DNA of 10,763 nt, taken from NCBI GenBank assembly GCA_004151065.3, contig NWUY0300011830.1:17340-28102 (forward strand), in the 5' to 3' direction. Below, one piece after another: positions 1-6,523 of this stretch. Both the position numbers and the translations under genes were made by a program. This DNA is from Larix sibirica. Its lineage: Eukaryota; Streptophyta; Pinopsida; Pinales; Pinaceae. The notes beneath the pieces are model-generated. The model ran no database searches. It saw only the letters and a program-made list of their open reading frames with translations, and was not told the origin of the DNA. Positions within the stretch are counted from its first letter, which is position 1. Each line of letters opens with the position of its first letter.

Positions 1-408
1 CCACTCCCATCCTTCACAACTCACAACACCCCCCCATTGCCATATCTCCTACGCACAGTTCACCGCCCATTACTCTAGCCCGAATCCTACAGGCTGCTCT
101 CCTCCATATCCACGCATTGTGCAACACATCGCTGCCACAGACCATTTGTCTCGTGCTCCCACCACCAGTACGCTCTCTTTGCCCACGTCTCCCTCTGCTC
201 GTTGCTCCCGTCAACTTGCCCGCACCTGCGACACTGACAACACCTACAACCCACTCGCCTTAGTCCCAAACTCACACCCACACCCTCCTACCTCTGAAAC
301 TCGGCCCTTGGCCCGTCCGCTCCAATCCGTTTTAGGGTTTTGAAACCCTAAATCCGGCATCCTCCAATCTCCATAGTCAACGCCACCTTCAAACTGTTAT
401 TAAAAATA
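1..408. other. C-rich gene-free segment
   Basis: No coding sequence is supported here. The plus strand is strongly C-rich and G-poor (many CCC, CAC and CTC runs). This lets short open frames persist on both strands, but none of their translations resembles a known family. The composition, followed by a telobox pair at 331-352 and then AT-rich DNA, resembles a plant 5' leader or a retroelement 5' region. Nothing shows transcription, so I leave it unassigned. Confidence 0.5.
331..352. repeat. Perfect inverted repeat made of two teloboxes
   Basis: TTTAGGGTTT at 331-340 and AAACCCTAAA at 343-352 are exact reverse complements separated by TG. Each arm holds the plant telobox (AAACCCTAA or its complement), a motif known from plant ribosomal-protein and translation-related promoters and from internal telomere-like sites. 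The arms could form a hairpin or give two binding sites in opposite orientation. No gene start is recognisable nearby, so a regulatory role is inference. Confidence 0.8.
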
Positions 409-655
409 CAAGCGCCAACTCCATTCAAATTGGTTTATAATAATAATATTATTATCAATAATAATATTTATTATATTTTAAAAACCCTCAATATTAATAT
501 TATTATTATTAAATTTTTTAATAATAGTAATAATTTTATTATTATAGTTATTTTTTTTAAATAATAACTATTTGGAAAAAAAGAGAATAATAGAAAAAAA
601 TATTAATAATACATATTATTAATATTATTATAAAAAAAAAGGTTATTTAACCTAA
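409..655. repeat. AT-rich TAA/TTA low-complexity DNA
   Basis: This stretch is nearly all A and T, built of imperfect TAA/ATT/TTA trinucleotide runs and T or A homopolymers. It includes a 16-bp palindrome, ATAATAATATTATTAT, at 440-455. It holds no gene. It may be a degenerate microsatellite or a natural DNA-unwinding/scaffold-attachment type sequence; only the composition is directly visible. Confidence 0.75.
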
Positions 656-718
656 TAAGAGAAGACCAAAATCAAAGAAAAAACAACATCAAAGAAGTCA
701 AAGGAAGACTCGTTGGTC

Positions 719-720
719 NN
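719..720. other. Undetermined bases (NN)
   Basis: Two Ns interrupt the sequence. Ty1/copia RNase H homology begins within a few bases to the right, while the left flank (656-718) does not read as the copia protein that should precede it. The Ns may therefore mark an assembly join or a collapsed gap rather than two ambiguous bases. Confidence 0.7.
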
Positions 721-727
721 TTGCAGG

Positions 728-1132
728 TTAATTTTCTATCTTGGTTCCTGACCTGTCACTTGGGATTGTAAGAAGTAACATACCCTTTCTCTTTCTTCAT
801 TAGAAGTAGATTATTGAGCAAAATATTGTGCAAGTCAAGAAGCCATGCAAATTCTACAGATCCTTTTAGAGTTTGGATTCCAACAACAACATCTGACCAG
901 ACTTTGATGTCACAAACATAGTGCCATTTAACTCATCAATGATCTAGTTCACTGTAATTGCGACAAACACATTGAGATCTAGATGCACTTCATCAGGAAG
1001 ATACTTCAAGATAATCTTCTTAAAGTTCTTTATTTCCCATCAGATGGCTAAGTAGCAAATGTTTTCACAAAGACCCTTGCATAAGACATGTTTTAAAAGC
1101 TTTAACATATGTTAGGATTTTAGGAAGTTGAT
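728..1132 (+). pseudogene. Ty1/copia RNase H, C-terminal part of Pol (broken)
   Basis: In the living element this domain degrades the RNA strand of the RNA/DNA hybrid during reverse transcription in the cytoplasmic particle. Read in essentially one plus-strand frame, it shows the copia landmarks in order: FYLGS, VTWDCKK, HTLSLSS, ASQEA, LLEFGF, CDKHIEI, MHFIRKILQ, VANVFTKTLA and a final KL-HMLGF. CDKHIEI and NVFTKTLA match the two best-known tail motifs of the family (usually RTKHIEI and ADIFTK). At least eight in-frame stops and a likely one-base deletion near 731 make it non-functional. It lacks the first part of the RNase H fold and everything upstream. The orientation agrees with the polypurine tract and LTR that follow. 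The family call is firm; the exact lineage is not determinable. Confidence 0.88.
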
Positions 1133-1217
1133 AAAGGGGGGATAGCCTCTAATGCCACATTTCTTCTCCAATTCTGTCACTTTTATAAATCCTTCAATCC
1201 TATACCAAGTTGTTCTT

Positions 1218-1226
1218 AAGGGGAGA
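1218..1226 (+). other. Polypurine tract of the copia element
   Basis: AAGGGGAGA directly precedes TGTTAG. In LTR retrotransposons the polypurine tract primes plus-strand DNA synthesis and lies immediately upstream of the 3' LTR. Its purine content, position after the end of Pol and adjacency to TG support the call. Confidence 0.8.
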
Positions 1227-1287
1227 TGTTAGGAGGATTTAGTTAATGTCAAATCGGTCTATTGTGTATTTAGGTAAAGCATGTCTC
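1227..1287 (+). repeat. Start of copia 3' LTR (61 bp, interrupted)
   Basis: The segment begins TGTTAGGAGGATTT after the polypurine tract and runs until the LINE poly-T at 1288. No closing CA and no second LTR copy are seen, so the LTR length is unknown. The end near 1288 is taken as the LINE integration point. Confidence 0.7.
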
Positions 1288-1519
1288 TTTTTTTTTTGTA
1301 AGCTAGTGAAGAACCTTGTATTGCCAAAAAGAAAAATAATGTTACAAACAATTTTCTGCTACCTGCCCAAAGGCCAAGTGAGGCGGAATGGAGTGGCTAT
1401 CTGCCAAAAGAATATCTAAGAACTCTCAATTGAATTGGCACAACAGAAAGTAGCAGAAAGAAGAGCTATGACATGGAAAAAATGAAGAAGAAAATCAAGG
1501 CCCTGAAATGGGCTGATGT
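1288..1519 (-). other. LINE 3' untranslated region and A tail
   Basis: On the minus strand this follows the ORF1 stop and ends in ten As (T-run 1288-1297). No open frame of note is present. The last part, with AATACAAGG shortly before the tail, resembles the short AT-rich trailers of plant LINEs. The tail supports target-primed integration, with the 3' end pointing toward low coordinates. Confidence 0.65.
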
Positions 1520-1715
1520 TCAGGTCTTTCCTTTTTTTCCTTGTTTTTTCTTGACTTGTATCCATCCCCCTGAAGCAGGGGACACTAAGGCTAGTTGCAG
1601 CGCATCCGTGGACTCCTGAACGAGTTCCTTATCAAAGTCTGAAGTGGTAGGATCATGATATCTTTTTTTCCCTTGTGGAGGGCCGCTTTTCGTGCTTTCA
1701 TCTTCTTGAATAGGC

Positions 1716-1784
1716 AGAGGTGGAGTGGATCTCCGTTCCTGCATGTTCACCTCAGGAAGAGGTGGAGTGGATCTCTGTTCCTGC
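1716..1784. repeat. In-frame 42-bp direct repeat in ORF1
   Basis: A 27-base unit at 1716-1742 recurs with one or two changes at 1758-1784, a 42-base period. On the minus strand it encodes two copies of QE(Q/R)RSTPPLP spaced by 14 residues. The multiple-of-three period kept the frame, so the duplication probably arose while ORF1 was coding. The motif is Pro-rich with Arg-Ser-Thr, a possible phosphorylation or SH3/WW-type ligand patch (inference). Confidence 0.85.
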
Positions 1785-1912
1785 TTTGCTGGGGGTAAAT
1801 ATTTCTCAATATGGTCATCTTGATTGTCTTCTTCATACAAGGACAACCTGGGTTGCCATATTTTGGCTTTGTGTGCCTTCTTTGTCCTTTGTTTCTAGGG
1901 ATTTCTTTGCAG

Positions 1913-1954
1913 GAAGGCATTAAGGACGTGTCCCGTGTGACGACAAATCCGACA
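1913..1954 (-). other. Degenerate CCHC zinc knuckle of ORF1
   Basis: The motif reads CRICRHTGHVLNAF, which fits C-X2-C-X4-H-X4-C except that the last ligand is Phe. A single base change in a Cys codon (TGC to TTC) would explain this. In ORF1 proteins the knuckle binds single-stranded nucleic acid. Its place just after the DUF4283-like region is typical of plant LINE ORF1. Confidence 0.8.
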
Positions 1955-2624
1955 CTTGAAGGCAGTCTTTTTATATTCCAAATCCTGAGTCCAGATGGAG
2001 CTGCCTATTTTTAGGTTGATCTTGTCGGGAAGGCCTAAAATGATGTCAATGGTGGCGCTGATGCGTGCATAGGTGAAAAGACCCTGAGCCATGCGAGTGT
2101 TATCTGAGGATAAGAAACAACCAAGAGCGTTTCCTATCTCTTTGAAGACCGATTGACTCCAGAAATGGATCAGTAAGCTTGGAATATGTACCCATATGGG
2201 AACCTTCATAAATACCATAGTTAGAGGATCAAAATCAGAGAACTAGGGGGTTATGAAGAACCCTGCAGTTCCCCAGAACCAAGGACCCTTGCTCGTAACA
2301 ACATGAAGGTCTTCCTAAGAAGAAAAAATCACTAGAAAAAAACCTTTGGAGCAAAATAAAACAAAAGCATCCTTGAGCCAGTTTGAATCTAACCAATCAA
2401 TGAGATCCTTAGTATTTGGCCACAATCCATTGAATCTGCAAATTAGGGTCTGCTCCTTGAACTGGAGAATGTTCTGGTTGAGAGATCTCCAATGAGGGAA
2501 CTTCCTCTGTTTTTTCCAATATGTAGACAAAGTGAGGGATTTGGACTGGATTCTGTGCTTGAGAGAGCCCTACTTGCATTTCATCCTTGAAGGACTTACT
2601 CTAAGAAGTAGAGGGTTTGTTGTT

Positions 2625-2852
2625 TCCTCCTCGTAAACTTGCCACCAGGGAAATGCATGAATCCTGTAATATCCCAAGGCTGTGTATTTGTTGGTGGTCT
2701 GAGAGTTTCCTCCCTGCAAAGATAAGCCTCTGTAATCCTGTAGGGGTTCCTTCTACCTGATGAATCAAGGATTTCAGCTCTAGAACATAGTTTTGTGGTG
2801 TCACTCGCAAATAGAGAGAGACCCCCATTAGAGAGCTTACAAAAATTAGAAA
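2625..2852 (-). pseudogene. Ubiquitin-like domain inside LINE ORF1
   Basis: These 76 codons align to ubiquitin end to end with no gap; by hand about 29 residues are identical. Conserved stretches include IFV at ubiquitin positions 3-5, QRLIFAG at 41-47 and LRGG at 73-76. The Leu8, Ile44 and Val70 hydrophobic-patch residues are present, and Lys27 is kept. Lys6, Lys11, Lys29, Lys33, Lys48 and Lys63 are replaced, Lys48 by Arg. Arg72, important for charging by the ubiquitin E1, is Ser. After LRGG the frame runs NNKPSTS to a stop at 2601-2603. This is diverged from host ubiquitin, so it is not a recent polyubiquitin insertion. The domain itself contains no stop. It could instead be an unrelated host pseudogene next to the LINE, but the shared strand and frame continuity argue for fusion. 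Confidence 0.85.
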
Positions 2853-3039
2853 TGAAGAAGGGTCTTGAGGAGTCCTAGAGGCTTTGGCTCGTCTCGAGAT
2901 TGTTGGATCTGCTAAGGCAGTCAAGTCAGCTCAATGGACTGCAAATCCTAGATATTCCTCTTTTGAGATCTCTAGCCGGTGAGGATGCAAATGCATGAGA
3001 GGCGTCGGTTGTTTTTCATTGAGCACCTGCGTAAGGAGT

Positions 3040-3320
3040 TGAGCACTCGTATGAGGGCGAGCTAGGGTTCCTTCTTTGATGCATCTCGCAGCTGTCATGT
3101 GCCTATCGAGAAGATGAAGGGCCGAGGATGCGTCTTTCCTGGGGTCTAGACGCTCAATCTTCAGCCCGTCGAAGCTGTCTCCATGATGCAGCAGAATATG
3201 GCATGGTTTAGGGCCCGTGGAGAGCTTCGCAGGAAAGGGAAATGGCTTCCCTAGAGAGGCCAGGCGGCCATGAGGCCCTGCGGCGACATCGACTAGTGTT
3301 AGGGTTTTCTGGGAGTTGTT
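3040..3320 (-). promoter_or_regulatory. GC/CpG-rich 5' region of the LINE with telobox
   Basis: Within an AT-rich window this block is clearly richer in G, C and CpG (for example CGGCGACATCGAC near 3281-3293). It lies at the 5' end of the ORF1-only LINE and includes a telobox (TTAGGGTTT at 3299-3307, AAACCCTAA on the element strand). Full-length LINEs carry an internal promoter at the 5' end, so this is a candidate. It also overlaps the open N-terminal ORF1 frame, and the composition may simply reflect coding sequence. Confidence 0.35.
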
Positions 3321-3357
3321 CATTCTTTTTTTCTCGATCATCTTTTCCCAATTCTTT

Positions 3358-3398
3358 AATATCAACATTAATATTAATATAATCTTAATGTTAATATT
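3358..3398. repeat. AT-rich inverted repeat at the junction of two LINEs
   Basis: Arms at 3358-3371 and 3385-3398 are 14 bases each, reverse-complementary with one mismatch, around a 13-base AT loop. It sits between the 3' end of the large LINE and the 5' end of the ORF1-only LINE. It could be a chance AT hairpin, an integration hot spot, or the remnant of a tiny insertion. Confidence 0.6.
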
Positions 3399-3420
3399 TG
3401 TTTTCAAAGAAAAAAAAATT

Positions 3421-3615
3421 CCTTGCTACTCCATTGAATCAAATAAAATGAGGCAAATACAACTTAATCCTCCATACATGGATTGCCACCATTGAGAGAT
3501 AATGCTCAACCTCAACAACCTATACAAAAACCTTACATAGATTTTCTTCAACTTAACACACTCATATAGGAACGAACAAAAAACTAGTAGACATACCTGA
3601 GGAATCCTTTCAAAA
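3421..3615 (-). other. 3' trailer of the large LINE
   Basis: It follows the ORF2 end at 3616. There is no conserved protein signal. It ends against the run AAAGAAAAAAAAATT (3406-3420), which lies on the wrong strand to be this element's A tail, so the natural 3' end may be lost. Confidence 0.45.
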
Positions 3616-3618
3616 CTA

Positions 3619-4110
3619 GACAAACAGAAGCTCCAAAACTGACTGAAACCAACATATTAAAAAAAGGTCTTCCACCCCATTGTTGATAATATAACATTCT
3701 AAATTTTCTTCAAAATATATAAATCCTTCCTGGCACTGAACTGCATGCTTCAAAATTTTATCAACCTCGACATTGAAGGATCTAGATATATGAGATAGCG
3801 AGATACGAGAGAAAGATCCAATCAATTGAGAAACCATTTTACACCAATTAGCAGTTGAAGAACCTGAATATTAAATCTGTCATTTTCCCACTCAATAATT
3901 ACCTTTGAATCACCAAATATTTGGAGTGAGTCAATCCCATTTATAATAGCAAATTTAAGCACACCCGATAAACCAATCAATTCAACTTTGGTACTACTTC
4001 CATTCCCACACCCCATCCACAACTTAAAAAGGTGATCATGATAACCATAAGGACCATACCACTTCCACAGTAACTATCAGAACAAGCACCATCAAAAAAA
4101 TCAATTGTTG
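3619..4110 (-). pseudogene. ORF2 C-terminal RNase H domain
   Basis: Some plant L1 lineages carry an RNase H after the knuckle to remove template RNA. It is spread here over three frames: IDFFDGACSDS and GSGMV (from about 4100), then MGCGNGSSTKVELIGLSG, GIDSLQIFGDSKVIIEW (4022-3890), then SHISRSFNVEVDKILKHA and QEGFIYFEEN (3795-3690). The four expected acidic residues are present: Asp 4091-4093, Glu 3981-3983, Asp 3909-3911 and Asp 3760-3762. Two frame changes and a stop near 3822 disable it. The first motif and GDSKV identify the plant RVT_3-type RNase H family. Confidence 0.85.
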
Positions 4111-4310
4111 AAGTAAAGGAGAAACCAGGACCAATTAGAGCTTTTCATAATTTAGGATTTTCCTCTTTAAATAAATTCTTATATAAAATGATACATTTCA
4201 TACTGTATTGATGAATATTAGGAAAAATATTTTCAAATAGTACATTAAATTTCTCATGATCCAAATCGCCCGACAGACAAATATAGGAAGAAGATTTTGT
4301 TTACAGGTTG
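4111..4310 (-). other. Spacer between ORF2 knuckle and RNase H
   Basis: No conserved motif is recognisable. The stretch is AT-rich with many stops in all minus-strand frames, as expected for the poorly conserved linker between the knuckle and RNase H in a decayed element. Confidence 0.5.
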
Positions 4311-4781
4311 TCATAGCGCACTTTCTGAAATTTCATCTAAATTAGTTTCACCCCAGGATATATAAAATTTTAAATCTTCAAATGCAGTATTCCATGCATT
4401 CTTGCTGAACTCACAAGAGAGAAATAAATGTTCAACTGAGTTTGTATCTTTTTTACATAATACACAACAACCTGGTCCAAACGAGCCCCTTCTCATCAAT
4501 TTTTTCCAAGAGAGTAACCTATCTTCTAAAACAAGCCAAAAACAACACTTAAGTTTTTATGGAAGATGTCATTTCCATAACTTACTGTGCCACCATTTCA
4601 TTTCTACTTGTTCCATAGAGGAAACAATGGCTTCATAGGCTTCCTTTGTAGTAATGTGTCCATTAGTATTGTTCCAACACCAAACCAATATGTCCTTTGA
4701 ATCATCTAATATGATGCCAGCATTCTTGAGAGAAGTTATATAATTATCCCAAATCTCGGCCCATCTGCCATGTAAACCCAA
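4311..4781 (-). pseudogene. ORF2 C-terminal region with CCHC knuckle (zf-RVT)
   Basis: One frame runs from LHGRWAEIWDNYITSLKNAG through DSKDILVWCWNN, GHITTKEAYEAI, WWHSKLW, then past two stops through KCCFWLVLEDRLLSW to CCVLCKKDTNSVEHLFLSC. The last fits C-X2-C-X8-H-X4-C, the knuckle found after RT in plant LINEs (Pfam zf-RVT). All four zinc ligands are intact. The knuckle probably helps bind the RNA 3' end or target DNA (family inference). Confidence 0.88.
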
Positions 4782-4783
4782 AT

Positions 4784-5579
4784 CTATAGATTGAATCCAG
4801 TAATCACCATCCTTAATAGACCACCACGGTCGTTTTGATTAAGAGTTGCAAAACCCAGTTCCGCAATATGATCTAGAATCTTCGATGGTAATAAGAAGTT
4901 TCCATTGTCACCTATGAAGGGATCTATGCCTGTAAGCATACTTTTTCCATCCCCTACGTATACCAAGATGTCCATTTGTTGATCCAATGAAATTTTTTTA
5001 TAAAACTATTCCAAATGATAGAATCCCCATTGCTTATAATCTCCTTAGAGCTAAACCATTTCAATATATAATTCCCCTTGAGATATTTAGTCTTTGTGAC
5101 CAAGCTCTATAATCCACTATCAAACGGATTGAGCCACATACTCTCCATACATAAAGCTGAATTGAACCATTAAAAGTTTTTTTATGTCCCATCCATCCAT
5201 TGATTTCGGTAGAGCTAATTTTGACCACGAAACCAAATGAAATTTGTGTTCCCTTCCTGTACCATCCCATACGAAATGAAATATTTTACTTCGGATAGTA
5301 TTAATAATGGATTGAGGAATCATCACGAGTGAAAACCAATATATTGGGATACCCATAAGTACATCCTAAACTAAGGTAAGTCTCTCACCCAGAGACAAAG
5401 TTCTATATGCCCAATTACCAATCCTGTTTTCAAATTTTTTAACCAACCACAACCAGTCATTATTCCCATAATTGTTAGGTTTCAACAAATATCCTAGATA
5501 TTTAAACCCAGTCTCTAAGCTTTCCACTTTAATCTGAAAGAGTAAACTGATATGAGTCATCACTTCCATTAATACCTGA
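4784..5579 (-). pseudogene. ORF2 RT thumb/connection region
   Basis: After the palm come GFKYLGYLLKPNNYG, DWLWLVKKFENRIGNW, LSLGERLTLV, GIPIYWFSLVMIPQSI, IFHFVWDG, FHLVSWSKLALPK and GWDIKKL (5569-5120), then in other frames VGDGKSMLTGIDPFIGD, NFLLPSKILDHIAELGF and TLNQ (4987-4830). These match the conserved stretch downstream of RT in plant L1 ORF2. A stop at 5366-5368 and frame changes near 5120-5060 and 4830 interrupt it. Confidence 0.85.
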
Positions 5580-6523
5580 TATTAATAAAAATAGGACTAT
5601 TCCGGACTGATCTCCATGCCTAAAGCATAAAAAAAAACTAATAGAATATCACAGAGTCCTCCATTCCTCCAAAGTGCTTGAATAAAAAATAATCACATCG
5701 TCAACAAAAAGAAGGTGTGTGATCTTCAAAGGTGGTGAAATTTTAATGCCAGAAATATTTTCCTTCATCTTTTCCTCTGTAATCAACCTGCTTAATCCTT
5801 TGAAATAAACAGTAAAAAAAGTAATGGGGACAAAGGGAACCCCTATCTAAGACCTTTGTAGCTACGAAAAAAAATTGTAGGTGAACCATTAACAAGAACA
5901 AGATGATTGGATGAAGAGACACAATTCAAAATCCAATTTGTGACTTCTGCAGGAAGTCCAATCTGCAGCAAAATAAGACTGAGATATACCCAATTAACTT
6001 TATATTAGGTTTTTGTGAGATCCGTCTTCAATATTATAGCACTAAGTTTTTTAATTGTTACCATATGAAGACATTCTTGAGAGACTCCTATAGCATCCAA
6101 GATTTTCCTATTAAATAAATACCCAAACTGTTCCATTGAGACCATTTCTGATAGCTTTGGTTTTAATCTATTTGCAATATTTTTTGTTACTAACTTGTAG
6201 ACCAAGTTACACAATGCTATTGGCCTAAAATCAAAGAAAAGTTCAGGTTTATCCTTCTTCGAAATAAGTGAAATGAAGGTAGAGTTTACATCCCTAGACA
6301 TAAACCCATGTCTTGTAGACATATCAGTAACATTCAGTAGATATCTTCCCATAATATCAAAGAAAGAGGTGAAAAGTTCCAATGGCCAATTGTTTAGACC
6401 AGGACTTTTATATTTTACAATTTTTGACAATACACTTTCAACTTCATCAATACTTATTGGTCTCCCAATTTGCAAGCATTCCTCTTTAGTGAAAAAAGAA
6501 GGATAGTGTCTCACAACTTTCAA
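5580..6523 (-). pseudogene. ORF2 reverse transcriptase domain
   Basis: This copies the element RNA into DNA. A 172-residue open run (6523-6005) shows the non-LTR RT fingers: ISIDEVESVLSKI, YKSPGLNNWPLELF, NSTFISLISKKDKPELF, DFRPIALCNLVYKL, IANRLKPKLS, EQFGYL and DAIGVSQECLH. It then reads LKTDLTKT, a stop (6005-6007) and Tyr (6002-6004), where the first catalytic Asp of the family belongs. Further on are VNWVYLSLILLQIGLP, SNHLVLVNGSP, GLR-stop-GFPLSPLLF (Gln changed to stop) and THLLFVDDVIIF, with the catalytic Asp pair kept at 5697-5702. At least one frame change lies between the two catalytic motifs. The fold is clear; the enzyme is dead. Confidence 0.92.

Larger units (their letters stand above)
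721..1287 (+). mobile_element. Ty1/copia LTR retrotransposon, 3' fragment
   Basis: Three landmarks occur in the expected order on the plus strand. They are a decayed copia RNase H frame (about 730-1130), a polypurine tract AAGGGGAGA at 1218-1226, and immediately after it TGTTAGGA at 1227, the usual TG start of a copia 3' LTR. The left side is missing: capsid, protease, integrase and reverse transcriptase should lie upstream but are absent beyond the Ns at 719-720. The LTR is interrupted after 61 bp by the T-run of an antisense LINE at 1288. I did not recognise the rest of the LTR elsewhere in the window. Confidence 0.85.
1520..3323 (-). pseudogene. LINE ORF1 protein: ubiquitin-like + DUF4283-like + zinc knuckle
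   Basis: Plant LINE ORF1 proteins are nucleic-acid-binding chaperones that coat the element RNA. This relic reads from ATG at 3321-3323 to TGA at 1520-1522, about 600 codons. In order: an unrecognised His/Pro-rich N-terminal part of about 130 codons, a ubiquitin-like domain (2625-2852), a linker, a DUF4283-like region (about 2480-1960) with IWVHIPSLL, FKEIGNALG, YARISATIDI and LPDKINL, a CCHC-type knuckle (1913-1954), and a proline-rich tail ending GGWIQVKKKQGKKGKT. It is broken by stops at 2931-2933, 2601-2603, 2315-2317, 2243-2245 and 1895-1897, and by one frameshift near 2530-2560 beside an A-run. Everything upstream of the shift is in one frame and everything downstream in another single frame, which supports one ancestral ORF. 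The true start is uncertain. Confidence 0.78.
1288..3325 (-). mobile_element. ORF1-only LINE derivative with ubiquitin-like domain
   Basis: A minus-strand non-LTR element. Its 3' end is the T-run at 1288-1297 (A tail on the element strand), preceded by about 220 bases of untranslated sequence after the ORF1 stop at 1520-1522. ORF1 fills most of the rest. No endonuclease or reverse transcriptase lies between the ORF1 stop and the tail, so the element is either an internal deletion or a naturally ORF1-only family. Such an element would depend on another LINE's ORF2, as HAL1-type half-LINEs do in mammals. The 5' limit is placed near the first plausible ORF1 start (3323) but is uncertain. I could not identify target-site duplications. 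Confidence 0.75.

Noticed and set aside
14-343. Short open frames on both strands in the C-rich start
   Set aside because: They follow from low stop-codon density in C-rich DNA. The translations overlap each other and show no family features.
1261-1297. Target-site duplication for the ORF1-only LINE
   Set aside because: I looked for the bases before 1288 near 3325-3425 and further right and found no convincing copy.
1720-2014. Plus-strand open frames
   Set aside because: These are antisense shadows of the minus-strand LINE ORF1, which has clear domain motifs.
2625-2852. Recent insertion of a host polyubiquitin gene
   Set aside because: The domain is only about 38% identical to ubiquitin, whereas plant ubiquitin is nearly invariant. 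There is no second repeat and no intron trace.
2931-3407. Start at 3407 with a hydrophobic leader resembling a signal peptide
   Set aside because: The Ile/Leu-rich stretch comes from the AT-rich hairpin region outside the likely element. The ATG at 3321-3323 is a better start.
3410-3418. A-run as the poly-A tail of a plus-strand retroelement
   Set aside because: No plus-strand element upstream of it is recognisable. The flanking relics are all on the minus strand.
4402-4638. Plus-strand open frame of 78 codons
   Set aside because: It lies antisense to the ORF2 knuckle region, and its translation has no homology features.
6273-6506. Plus-strand open frame of 77 codons
   Set aside because: It is antisense to the well-supported RT fingers.
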